Source: DASZZX01 sp036260415 (GTDB taxonomy: Bacteria > Actinomycetota > Nitriliruptoria > Nitriliruptorales > JAHWKO01). Taken from it: a stretch of DNA of 31,388 nt. The DNA lies in assembly GCA_036260415.1 (NCBI GenBank), contig DASZZX010000051.1:1-31388 (forward strand). The letters are read 5' to 3'. The position numbers and the translations under genes were made by a program. Of the stretch, positions 15,716-23,284 are shown one piece after another; the stretch's first letter is position 1; each line of letters begins with the position of its first letter. The notes under the pieces were generated by a model. It saw only the letters and a list, made by a program, of their open reading frames with translations, was not told the origin of the DNA and searched no databases.

Positions 15716-17218
15716 GTGCCCACCGTCACGCCGCCGGCCCCCACCTCGGCCTCCGCCGTCCCCGCCGCCACCGATGTCGCCACGCCCGAACTCACCCGCG
15801 CCCCGACCCACACGTCGCCCTCCGTGCCCGCTGCAGTCGCCACCACGTCGGCGTCCGCCCTCGCCGCCGCCACCCCCGCCCACCGCGACCGCTACATAGA
15901 CCTGCTCCGGGCCGTCTCGATCGGGGTCGTGGTGTTCGGACACTGGCTGATCGCCGCGGTCGACCACCGGCAGGGGCGTCTCACCGGCGACAACGTCCTG
16001 GCCCTGATCCCCGCCACCCAGTGGCTGACGTGGGTCCTGCAGGTCATGCCGCTGTTCTTCCTCGTCGGTGGCTACGCCAACAGCGCCTCGTGGAGCGCCG
16101 CCCGCCGCGACGGCCTGGGCTACGGAGGCTGGCTGCACGCCCGGCTGGCGCGCCTGCTGCCCCCGAGCGTCGTGTTCGTCGGCGTGTGGACCGCGGTCGC
16201 CGCCGTCGCGGCCGTCGCCGGAGTCGACCCGTCGGCCCTACGTCTCGGCGCGCACGTGGTGGCGGTGCCGCTGTGGTTCCTGGCGGTCTACGTGGGCGTC
16301 GTGGCGCTCGCCCCGCTCGCGTGCGCAGCCCACCGGCGGTACGGGCTCACCGCGGCGGTGGCTCTGACCGTGGCCGCGGTGGTGGTCGACGTCGCCGACC
16401 TCGTGCTCGGCGTGCCCGGGATCGGGTCCGCCAACTTCCTGTTCGTCTGGCTGGCGGTGCATCAGTTCGGGATCTGCTGGCGCGACGGGACGCTCGGCCG
16501 GCGACACGCACCCTGGCTGATGCTGGGTGGGCTCATGGCGCTCGTGCTGCTGACCACGGTGGGCCCGTACGCGCGCAGCATGGTCGGGGTCCCCGGCGAG
16601 GTCCGCACCAACAACTCGCCGCCGACCGTGCCGCTGATCGCGCTGGGGCTGTGGCAGCTGGGGGTCGCAGCGGTCGCGCGGGAGCGGGTGAACGGCTGGC
16701 TGCAGCGCCCACGCGTGTGGACGGCCGTGGTCGCCGCCAACGGTGTCGCCATGACCGTGTACCTGTGGCACCTCACGGCCGTCGCGGTCGTCGCCATCAC
16801 CGTGCTCCCGGCCGGACTCCTCCGCCAGCCGCCGGTCGGCACGGGCGCGTGGTGGGCGATGCGGGCGCCGTGGCTGTTGACACTGACGGTCGTGCTGCTG
16901 CCCCTGATCGCCCTGTTCGCGCGCCACGAACGTCCTGGCGCCCGCACCCGCCCGACCGTAGCCGGCCCGGCCGCCGCATCCGCCACCGCACTGGGCGTCG
17001 CGGTGGTGTGCCTGGGCTTGGCGACGTTCACGCTGCACGGGTTCCACGTGGCGGGCCAGCCGCTCGGACTGCCCCTCCCGGCGCTCCTGGCGCTGGCCGG
17101 CGGGCTCACGCTGCTGAGGGTCGGGCTCCGCCCGTCGACCGTACCGGGCCGTCGCCAGCTCGCTGACCTGCCCCTAGCATCGGCCCGCCCGTGCGAGGAG
17201 CGCCCGTGTCGGTCGTGA
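15716..17218 (+). CDS. Acyltransferase-3 family membrane protein
   Basis: 500 residues from GTG 15716, 6 nt after GAGGAG; an in-frame ATG at 15656 is an alternative. After about 60 Ala/Pro/Thr-rich, probably disordered cytoplasmic residues come DRYIDLLRAVSIGVVVFGHWLIA, carrying the conserved Arg and His of the acyltransferase-3/OafA family. About ten hydrophobic helices follow, including QVMPLFFLVGGYANS and MTVYLWHLTAVAVV. Such proteins acylate surface glycans, lipids or secondary metabolites across the membrane using acyl-CoA. The target is unknown. The 3' end overlaps the MhuD-like start by 13 bp, so the two are probably co-transcribed. Confidence 0.8.
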   Translation: MPTVTPPAPTSASAVPAATDVATPELTRAPTHTSPSVPAAVATTSASALAAATPAHRDRYIDLLRAVSIGVVVFGHWLIAAVDHRQGRLTGDNVLALIPATQWLTWVLQVMPLFFLVGGYANSASWSAARRDGLGYGGWLHARLARLLPPSVVFVGVWTAVAAVAAVAGVDPSALRLGAHVVAVPLWFLAVYVGVVALAPLACAAHRRYGLTAAVALTVAAVVVDVADLVLGVPGIGSANFLFVWLAVHQFGICWRDGTLGRRHAPWLMLGGLMALVLLTTVGPYARSMVGVPGEVRTNNSPPTVPLIALGLWQLGVAAVARERVNGWLQRPRVWTAVVAANGVAMTVYLWHLTAVAVVAITVLPAGLLRQPPVGTGAWWAMRAPWLLTLTVVLLPLIALFARHERPGARTRPTVAGPAAASATALGVAVVCLGLATFTLHGFHVAGQPLGLPLPALLALAGGLTLLRVGLRPSTVPGRRQLADLPLASARPCEERPCRS

Positions 17219-17520
17219 AGATCAACGCGCTGGAGGTCCCATCCCACCTCGCGCCCACGCTGGAGGAGCGCTTCGCCAACCGGGCGGGAGAGGTCGAGAA
17301 GGTGGCGGGCTTCGAGGGCTTCTCCCTGTTGCGCCCCACCGACTCTGGCGGCCGCTACTTCGTGGTCACCCGGTGGGAGAGCGACGAAGCCTTCCAGCGG
17401 TGGGTGGACAGCCGGCAGTTCGCGGTCGGCCACGCGCAGTCCGCCGAGCGCCCGGCCGCCGCCGGTTCGGAGCTGCTCAGCTTCGAGGTCGTCCTGGAGG
17501 CCGGCCCCAAGCCGGTGTGA
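17206..17520 (+). CDS. MhuD-like heme-degrading monooxygenase
   Basis: 104 residues from GTG 17206, 5 nt after GAGGAG; this start gives the same N-terminus and length as Mycobacterium MhuD (105 aa). The ferredoxin-like ABM fold is recognisable: VVKINALEVP, FSLLRPTDSGGRYFVVTRWESDEAFQRW, and LLSFEVVLEAG. Asn7 and Trp66, needed for heme ruffling and degradation in MhuD/IsdG enzymes, are present. The likely proximal ligand is His76, one position later than His75 of MhuD, which gives the Trp-His spacing of IsdG. The expected role is cytosolic heme cleavage with iron release. The start is within the acyltransferase gene (13-bp overlap). Confidence 0.8.
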   Translation: MSVVKINALEVPSHLAPTLEERFANRAGEVEKVAGFEGFSLLRPTDSGGRYFVVTRWESDEAFQRWVDSRQFAVGHAQSAERPAAAGSELLSFEVVLEAGPKPV

Positions 17521-17543
17521 CTCGTCACTCCCCGCCCCGGAGC

Positions 17544-17562
17544 CGGTGTGAGCTCCACACCG
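17544..17562. terminator. Hairpin after the MhuD-like gene
   Basis: CGGTGTG-AGCTC-CACACCG forms a 7-bp stem with a 5-nt loop, 24 bp after the stop. No T tract follows, so this is a moderate candidate only. Confidence 0.35.
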
Positions 17563-17630
17563 CCGCCCCAGTGCCCTGATCCGAGTTGGGCGGCAGCAAC
17601 CGGAGGCCGCGGCGTGAACGCCACGCGAGC

Positions 17631-18674
17631 ATGCTGAGCGGGCCGACCCGCCCAAGCGGGCGTGGAGGCAGGTCGAGGCTGCCGACGCCCGGACCGATCA
17701 CGGCCGCGCGTGCCGCGGTGGCGGTCGCTCGGGCGTTGGGCGTGCAGGTCCCGGGCGGACGTCGGGTCCGCTGGCGGGACGTGGTGCTCGCGACTGGCGA
17801 CGGGCCCACGCCCGAGGTGCGCGGCCGTCTGTGGCTGCCCACCGGTGGTCCTGCCCCTCCCGTGCTGCTGGCCGCCGGCGTGACCCCGCAGGGGGTCGCC
17901 GACCCGCGTGTCATGCGGCTCGCCAGCGCGCTCGCCCGGGCACAGCGGGTGGTGTTCGTGCCAGAGCTGGACCTCCCACGCGACCGTGTCGGCGAGGTCG
18001 ACGTCGAGCGTCTGATCAGGGCCATGCTCGCGCTCGACGGGCACCCCGGGGCGCGGGGGGGGTTGGTCGCGCTCGGCTTCTCGTTCGGCGGATCGTTCTC
18101 GCTGGTGGCCGCTGCGGACGAGCGGGTGGCGGACCGTCTGCGCTTCGTGGCCGCCTTCGGTGCCTACGGCCACCTCGCCGGTCTCGTGCAGGCGGCCACG
18201 ACCGGGGTGACCACGGTCGGCGAGCATGTGTTCCGCTGGGCCGGCCACGAGCGCACGTCCGGCCTGCTGCGCCGGCGGCTCGAACAGACGCTGGCCAGCG
18301 GTCACGGCATGTTCACCGACGAGGACCGGGAACTGCTGCGGGCGCTGCTGGACAACCGGGATCCGGCGCGCGTCGAGGCGCTGCTCGCACGCCTCCCGGC
18401 GCCTCTCCCCGCCCTGATGGAGCGACTGTCGCCGGTCACGGTCGCCCACCGCGTACGAGCGCCGGTGGCCCTGCTCCACGCGGTTGACGACCCCATCATC
18501 CCCTACGCCGAGCTACACCGCCTGGTGCGAGCCTTCCCGGACGCACGGGTTCACGAGGTACGACTGTTCACCCACGTCGACTTCCGGCCGGCCCCTGCGC
18601 GGATCGTGGAGGCGGTGCGCGACCTCGTGGCGACGTGGCGCTTCGCCGCCGCTCTACTCGCCGCGGGCCGCTGA
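17631..18674 (+). CDS. Alpha/beta hydrolase fold protein
   Basis: 347 residues from ATG 17631; a TTG 45 bp upstream is also in frame, and neither has a strong ribosome-binding site. Nucleophile elbow GFSFGGSF (Ser151), acid AVDDPIIPY (Asp286/287) and FTHVDF (His315) complete a plausible triad. Residues 180-265 form a helical insertion (cap). The N-terminal 50 residues are Arg/Ala-rich without a clear signal peptide. I cannot assign it to a named esterase or peptidase group. It lies downstream of the acyltransferase/MhuD pair after a hairpin, so it probably has its own promoter. Confidence 0.7.
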   Translation: MLSGPTRPSGRGGRSRLPTPGPITAARAAVAVARALGVQVPGGRRVRWRDVVLATGDGPTPEVRGRLWLPTGGPAPPVLLAAGVTPQGVADPRVMRLASALARAQRVVFVPELDLPRDRVGEVDVERLIRAMLALDGHPGARGGLVALGFSFGGSFSLVAAADERVADRLRFVAAFGAYGHLAGLVQAATTGVTTVGEHVFRWAGHERTSGLLRRRLEQTLASGHGMFTDEDRELLRALLDNRDPARVEALLARLPAPLPALMERLSPVTVAHRVRAPVALLHAVDDPIIPYAELHRLVRAFPDARVHEVRLFTHVDFRPAPARIVEAVRDLVATWRFAAALLAAGR

Positions 18675-18844
18675 TGTCCGGTGCGGCGCCGGGCGGGCAG
18701 CATGACGCGGTGACCGCCGTCCCCCCGGCCTCCCAGCCCGGGCGCGGCCAGAAGAAGCCGCGCAGCCCGTCGAGGAGGTCGCGTCCGTCCGGCCGTCAGC
18801 GCCGCCGGACTGCGTCACTGCTGGGCGCCCCAGAACTCGGCTAA
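18674..18844 (+). CDS. Possible small basic protein (uncertain)
   Basis: A 56-codon frame whose ATG overlaps the stop of the preceding hydrolase as TGATG (18672-18676), an arrangement typical of translational coupling. The product would be strongly basic (GRGQKKPRSPSRRSRPSGRQ) with no recognised domain, and its end overlaps the convergent hydrolase gene by 30 bp. Arg-rich frames also arise by chance in such GC-rich DNA, so this is a weak call. Confidence 0.2.
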   Translation: MSGAAPGGQHDAVTAVPPASQPGRGQKKPRSPSRRSRPSGRQRRRTASLLGAPELG

Positions 18845-19609
18845 CAGATCGCAGATCACCTCGGGCCGCTCGACGGCGGTGACGTGGCCCGCTCCCGGCA
18901 CAACCTCGAAGCGCGCGCCCGGGATGGTGTCGGCCATGACCTGCATCGCTTCGGGAGGCGTCGGGGCGTCGTGCTCGCCGGCGACGACGAGCGTCGGGAC
19001 GTCGATGGTGGACAGCAGCGCGGTGCGGTCGGGGCGGTCGCGCATACCGCGCAGCGCCGCCACGATCGTCTCCACACGGGTGCCCTCGATCATCGTGCGG
19101 ACCCGTGCCCGCGCAGTGGCGTCGGCGTCCGGGGCGAGGAGGCTTCCGAGCAGGTCGGTGGCCAGCGGGGTGCGGCCCTGCTGCACGACCGACGAGATCG
19201 TGGCGTCCCGGCCGGCACGACCCTCCTCGTCGTCGGGCTCGGCGCGGGTGTCGAGCAACGCCAATGAGCGCACCCTTTCAGGGTGGTTCTCCCACAGGGC
19301 CAGCACCACGTACCCGCCCATGCTGAGCGCGACCACGTCCGCGACGGCGTCGCCGTCGGCGAGCGTCGCGATCAGCTGCGCCATGTCCTGGGCGTGGCGC
19401 TCCATCGGCAGTGTCCGTTCGGTGGTGGGCGCCGACGCACCGAACCCGCGCAGGTCGGGGGCGACGCAGCGCCGCACCGTGCGCAGCCGCGACAACTGGT
19501 CGAGCCACATCGTGGCGTCGAACGGGAATCCGTGCACGAGCAGCGCCAGCGGGCCCTCGCCCGCGACGTGGTAGTGCAGGCGGGTGCCGGCGACGTCCAC
19601 GTGGGGCAT
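18815..19609 (-). CDS. Alpha/beta hydrolase (3-oxoadipate enol-lactonase-like)
   Basis: 264 residues from ATG 19609, with GGAGGT about 8 nt upstream; the upstream in-frame region is non-coding in character. A classical alpha/beta hydrolase: LLVHGFPFDATMW (oxyanion His26-Gly27), PDLRGFGAS, ALSMGGYVVL with Ser96, VVAGEHDAPTPPE with Asp214, and GAGHVTAVERPE with His242. The overall pattern is that of small cytoplasmic esterases and 3-oxoadipate enol-lactonase-like proteins, but no beta-ketoadipate genes are nearby, so the substrate is open. A 44-residue membrane peptide gene lies 53 bp upstream on the same strand. Confidence 0.82.
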   Translation of the reverse strand: MPHVDVAGTRLHYHVAGEGPLALLVHGFPFDATMWLDQLSRLRTVRRCVAPDLRGFGASAPTTERTLPMERHAQDMAQLIATLADGDAVADVVALSMGGYVVLALWENHPERVRSLALLDTRAEPDDEEGRAGRDATISSVVQQGRTPLATDLLGSLLAPDADATARARVRTMIEGTRVETIVAALRGMRDRPDRTALLSTIDVPTLVVAGEHDAPTPPEAMQVMADTIPGARFEVVPGAGHVTAVERPEVICDLLAEFWGAQQ

Positions 19610-19662
19610 GCGACCACCTCCTGCCGGCCATCCTGCCAGCCGCCGGCGGCCGCCGCCGGCGC

Positions 19663-19797
19663 CTACTTCTTGCGGGTCGCCTGGCTCTCCACCGCCGCAG
19701 CGGAGCGCGACTCCACCCCCGATGTGATGACGATCAGGAGGCCCGCGATCAGCGGGGCGGCGAGGCTGACGGCGAGGACGAGCAGGACCGTCTCCAT
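19663..19797 (-). CDS. 44-residue single-helix membrane peptide
   Basis: ATG 19797 to TAG 19663, preceded by a G-rich GGGGGGAA Shine-Dalgarno-like sequence. The product starts METVLLVLAVSLAAPLIAGL and continues LIVITSGVES, giving one transmembrane helix of about 25 residues, followed by a short polar tail ending in TRKK. The positive C-terminus would place the tail in the cytoplasm. The hydrophobic, non-Arg-rich composition differs from the chance frames around it, which favours a real gene. It may be co-transcribed with the hydrolase 53 bp downstream. I recognise no family. Confidence 0.5.
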   Translation of the reverse strand: METVLLVLAVSLAAPLIAGLLIVITSGVESRSAAAVESQATRKK

Positions 19798-20020
19798 CGG
19801 TTCCCCCCGGGGTCCATCGGGTCACCCGTGTGACGCGTGACCCGTGCCGATGGTTGCATCTCGACCCTAAGGAGGGCGCCGAGCCCGACGACCGGCCGTT
19901 CGTGCTGCTCCCGGCCGCATGTGCACGGCGCGCCGTCGCCGTGCGTTCTGCGCATCGTCGTGGCGTGGCCGGCAGGAAGGTGGCGCCGCCCCGTCGAAGC
20001 CCTGGGCAGCCGGGAGGCTA

Positions 20021-20060
20021 CGGAGGCGGGTGCTCGCTGAGGGGAGGGCACCCGCCTCCG
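20021..20060. repeat. 13-bp perfect inverted repeat (hairpin)
   Basis: CGGAGGCGGGTGC (20021-20033) pairs perfectly with GCACCCGCCTCCG (20048-20060) around a 14-nt loop. It is the strongest hairpin in the window outside RNA genes. No T tract follows on either strand. It lies 130 bp upstream of prfB and directly abuts a second hairpin. Confidence 0.7.
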
Positions 20061-20091
20061 GCGTGTCCGGGAGTGGCACCTGCGGACACGC
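20061..20091. repeat. 9-bp perfect inverted repeat (second hairpin)
   Basis: GCGTGTCCG (20061-20069) pairs with CGGACACGC (20083-20091) around a 13-nt loop, immediately after the 13-bp hairpin. A GGGAGTGG element occurs once in the loop and once just after the right arm. Confidence 0.6.
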
Positions 20092-20192
20092 GGGAGTGGT
20101 GCCGCCGGCTAGTGCACGGGGACCGGTGGGATGCCGGCGGTACGCTCGCCACCGATCCCTGCACCGTCGACCGGTCTCACAGGAGCCCCACC

Positions 20193-21321
20193 ATGCCGGA
20201 GAGCCACGCTGACCGCCTCGCCGAGCAGCGGCGGCGCCTCACGCACGTCAAGGAGTACCTTTGACGTCCCGGGCCAGCGCGCTCGCCTGACGGAGCTGCA
20301 GGGCCTGGTCTCCGCACCCGAGCTGTGGGACGACCCCGACAACGCCCGTCGACTCACCACGGAGCTGTCGCGTCTGGAGGAGCGGGTCGGCCGCGTCGAC
20401 GGCATCGCTGAGCGCTTGGAGGACCTGGAGGTCCTCGACCGTCTGGCCCAGGAGGAGGACGACGAGGCCACCTCGGTGGAGGTCGCCAAGGGTCTCACCG
20501 AGCTGGTGGCCGACCTCGACAAGCTCGAGGTGGCGACGCTGCTCTCCGGCCAGCACGACCCCTCCGACGCGATCGTCTCGATCCACGCCGGGGAGGGGGG
20601 CGTCGACGCCATGGACTGGGCGCAGATGCTGCAGCGCATGTACCTGCGCTGGGCCGTGCAGCGCGGGCTGGACGTCCGGGTCCTGGACGAGCAGTTCGGC
20701 GAGGAGGCCGGTCTCAAGTCGACCACCATCTCGGTGCGGGGCCAGGACGCCTACGGGCTCCTACGCAACGAGCACGGCGTGCACCGGTTGGTGCGCATCT
20801 CACCGTTCGACGCTCAGTCGCGACGGCAGACCTCGTTCGCGCTGGTGGACGTGATCCCCGAACTGCCGGACGTGGAGGACGAGATCGACCTGCCCGAGGA
20901 GGACCTGCGCATCGACGTCTACCGCTCCTCGGGCCCCGGAGGTCAGAGCGTGAACACGACCGATTCGGCCGTGCGCATCACGCACCTGCCCACCGGCATG
21001 GTGGTCTCCTGCCAGAACGAGAAGTCCCAGCACCAGAACAAGGCGGTGGCCTTGCGGGTCCTGAAAGCCCGTCTCGCCGATCTCGAGCGGCAGAAGCGTC
21101 ACGAGGAGCTGGAGGCGCTGCGAGGCGGGACCCAGAACGTCGGGTTCGGGTCGCAGATCCGAAGCTACGTGCTCCACCCCTACCAGATGGTCAAGGACCT
21201 TCGGACCGGGCACGAGACCGGCAACGTGCAGGCGGTGCTCGACGGCGACCTCGACGGGTTCATCGAGTCGGAACTGCGCTGGCGTGCGGCGCAGCGGCAG
21301 GCGCAGGGAGCGGCGAGCTGA
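20193..21321 (+). CDS. prfB: Peptide chain release factor 2 with programmed +1 frameshift
   Basis: RF2 releases peptides at UGA and UAA. ATG 20193 follows AGGAG by 7 nt. The zero frame reads 23 codons and ends CTT TGA (20259-20264) followed by C; a Shine-Dalgarno-like AAGGAG lies just before the slip site. Shifting +1 at CTT and resuming at GAC (20263) joins KEYL to DVPGQRARLTELQ and gives 375 residues, so the coding sequence is 20193-20261 joined to 20263-21321. RF2 signatures are present: the SPF stop-reading motif (20800-20808) and SSGPGGQSVNTTDSAV with the catalytic GGQ (20938-20946). Low RF2 lets the ribosome pause at UGA and shift, the known autoregulation of this gene. Reading only the second frame would give a false upstream start. 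Confidence 0.96.
20251..20265 (+). promoter_or_regulatory. Programmed +1 frameshift site of prfB
   Basis: The slip site CTT TGA C at 20259-20265 is preceded by the anti-Shine-Dalgarno-pairing AAGGAG (20250-20255), the same layout as in E. coli prfB. It senses RF2 availability through the in-frame UGA. Confidence 0.93.
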
Positions 21322-21545
21322 CCCCTGGCCCACAGGACATCGCCGCGGCTTCTGCTGCCCATCGGGCGGCTCGGCACCGGCTGTGACGGTCACGGTGACT
21401 GTGCCCGCGTCCTCCACTCGCCGTCCGCCCCCGAGCGGGTGCCGTCCAGCACGCGCGAGTGCGGGCCACCGGATCCCGTCGGTTGCGGTACCCTTCCCCG
21501 GCTCATACGCCGGGCGCGCAACCGTCCGTTCGTTGCCGGCTCCCC

Positions 21546-21561
21546 GTACGGTGAACGCCTG
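21546..21561 (+). promoter_or_regulatory. Possible -10 element for leaderless ftsE
   Basis: TACGGT lies about 9 nt before the GTG start of ftsE, no Shine-Dalgarno is visible, and a transcript starting 7-8 nt after this box would begin close to the start codon. No good -35 is seen, so this is tentative. Another TANNNT box (TACCCT) is near 21489. Confidence 0.25.
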
Positions 21562-22247
21562 TGATCACGCTGCAGAACGTCACGAAGACCTACAAGGGCG
21601 GGATCGTCGCGCTCAAGGACGTCTCGGTCGAGATCGGCAAGGGCGAGTTCGTCTTCGTGGTGGGACCCTCAGGGTCGGGCAAGTCCACCCTGATGAGGCT
21701 CCTCACCCGCGAGGAGCCACCCGACGACGGTGAGATCTGGGTCGCCGGGAAGAACCTCAAGACGCTGAAGCGCTGGAAGGTGCCGCTGCTGCGACGCGAG
21801 ATCGGCTACGTGTTCCAGGACTTCAAGCTGCTCGCCAGCAAGACCGTCGGCGAGAACGTGGCCTTCGCGTTGGAGGTGATCGGCAAGCCACGGCAGATCA
21901 TCAACAAGCGGGTGCCGGAGGTGTTGGACCTGGTCGGTCTGTCCGACAAACACGACGCGTACCCGCACGAGCTCTCCGGCGGCCAGCAGCAGCGCGTGTC
22001 GATCGCCCGGGCGTTCGTGAACGCCCCCCGCATCATGCTGTGCGACGAGCCAACCGGGAACCTCGACCCTCAGACCTCGGTCGGGATCATGAAGCTGCTC
22101 GACCGCATCAACCGCACCGGCGCGACCGTCGTGATGGCAACGCACGACCAGCAGATCGTCGACTCGATGCGCCGGAGGGTGATCGAGCTGGAGAGCGGCG
22201 TGGTCGTCCGCGATCAGTCGCGCGGCGTCTACGGCTACGGAGGTTGA
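21561..22247 (+). CDS. ftsE: Cell-division ABC transporter ATPase FtsE
   Basis: 228 residues from GTG 21561. ABC ATPase motifs: Walker A GPSGSGKST (35-43), Q-loop YVFQDFKLL, signature LSGGQQQRVSIARAF (138-152), Walker B IMLCDEPTGNLD with Glu163, and switch His195 in ATHDQ. FtsE hydrolyses ATP at the division site and, through FtsX, transmits a conformational signal to periplasmic or extracellular peptidoglycan hydrolases. The sequence VALKDVSVEIGKGEFVFVVG and the short length are typical of FtsE rather than of an importer ATPase. ftsX starts 2 bp after the stop. The start codon has no Shine-Dalgarno. Confidence 0.95.
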   Translation: MITLQNVTKTYKGGIVALKDVSVEIGKGEFVFVVGPSGSGKSTLMRLLTREEPPDDGEIWVAGKNLKTLKRWKVPLLRREIGYVFQDFKLLASKTVGENVAFALEVIGKPRQIINKRVPEVLDLVGLSDKHDAYPHELSGGQQQRVSIARAFVNAPRIMLCDEPTGNLDPQTSVGIMKLLDRINRTGATVVMATHDQQIVDSMRRRVIELESGVVVRDQSRGVYGYGG

Positions 22248-22248
22248 G

Positions 22249-23142
22249 GTGAGCGCGCGCTGGGCCTACCTGCTCCGCGAGGCCGTCACCGGCCTGGGGC
22301 GCAACCTCCTGATGACCATCGCGGTGATCCTATCGGTGTTCGTGTCGTTGACGCTGCTCGGGTCGAGCATCCTCTTCCAGGACCAGGTCGACGTGGCCAC
22401 CGACGAGTGGTACGGGAAGATCGAGGTGTCGATCTTCCTCTGCGACGGCCGCAACTGCGACGCCATCACCCCGGAGCAGGAGGAGCAGCTGCGCGAGGAG
22501 CTGGCGAACGACCCGCTCGTTCGCGAGGTCTTCTACGAGTCGAAGGGGGAGGCCTACGAGAGCTTCAAGGAGATGTTCAAGGACCAGCCCGACTTCGTGG
22601 AGTCGGTCGGTCCCGAAGCGCTGCCCGCGTCCTTCCGGGTGAAGATGGAGGACCCCCGCGAGTTCAGCGCCATCTACGACAAGTTCAAGGCGCGACCGGG
22701 GGTCGAGGAGGTCGTCGACCAGCGCGAGACCCTGCGGCCGATCTTCGCGTTCATCGAGAAGGTCCGGCTCGGGGCGCTGGTGGTCGCTGTCGTGCAGCTC
22801 GGCGCCGCCTGCGTCCTGATCGTCAACACCATCCGCGTGGCCGCCTTCGCCCGGCGGGAGCAGACCGCCATCATGAAGCTGGTCGGGGCGTCGAACTGGT
22901 ACATCCGCCTGCCGTTCGTGCTCGAGGGTGTCTTCGCAGGGCTGGTCGGGGCCCTGCTCGCATGGGGCGTGCTGCTGCTGGCGGTCCCGCTCATCACCGA
23001 CTCACTGCAGCAGACCATCCAGTTCATGCCGTTCATCGGCATCGAGGAGGCGGCGGCGGTCGGCCCGTTGCTCTTGCTCGGCGGCGTGATCATCGCCGGG
23101 CTGTCGTCGCTGATCGCCCTGCGCCGCTTCCTCGACGTGTGA
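22249..23142 (+). CDS. ftsX: Cell-division membrane protein FtsX
   Basis: 297 residues from GTG 22249, with GGAGGT overlapping the end of ftsE upstream. Topology is that of FtsX: one N-terminal helix (residues 20-43, MTIAVILSVFVSLTLLGSSILF), a large extracellular domain (about 45-170) with two close cysteines in FLCDGRNCDAIT that may form a disulfide, then three C-terminal helices including the FtsX-typical RREQTAIMKLVGASNWYIRLPFVLEG. It forms a complex with FtsE and uses the extracellular domain to bind a hydrolase partner. The next gene encodes a coiled-coil M23 protein, the expected partner type. Confidence 0.95.
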   Translation: MSARWAYLLREAVTGLGRNLLMTIAVILSVFVSLTLLGSSILFQDQVDVATDEWYGKIEVSIFLCDGRNCDAITPEQEEQLREELANDPLVREVFYESKGEAYESFKEMFKDQPDFVESVGPEALPASFRVKMEDPREFSAIYDKFKARPGVEEVVDQRETLRPIFAFIEKVRLGALVVAVVQLGAACVLIVNTIRVAAFARREQTAIMKLVGASNWYIRLPFVLEGVFAGLVGALLAWGVLLLAVPLITDSLQQTIQFMPFIGIEEAAAVGPLLLLGGVIIAGLSSLIALRRFLDV

Positions 23143-23284
23143 GGCCGCCGGCGGGGGATCCAGCCCCGGCCGGCCCACGCCGATACCCGCGTGGGAAGCG
23201 GGCGTCCTTGTTGCTCCTGTGGCCTGTTGTTGCCTGTGTGCTACGGTCGGCCACCTGTGGAGCGCCGGGCGTGGAGGAGCGACG

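Larger units (their letters stand above)
19798..20192. other. 395-bp spacer upstream of prfB
   Basis: No convincing gene: the open frames are Arg/Pro/Gly-rich. The interval contains two perfect inverted repeats in tandem (20021-20060 and 20061-20091, listed separately) and presumably the prfB promoter. TACGCT at 20141-20146 is a possible -10 element without a matching -35. Confidence 0.4.

Noticed and set aside
20131..20262. An upstream in-frame start for prfB in the second (main) frame
   Set aside because: The zero-frame ATG with AGGAG and the CTT TGA C slip site explain the N-terminus fully; the upstream extension has no RF2 similarity.
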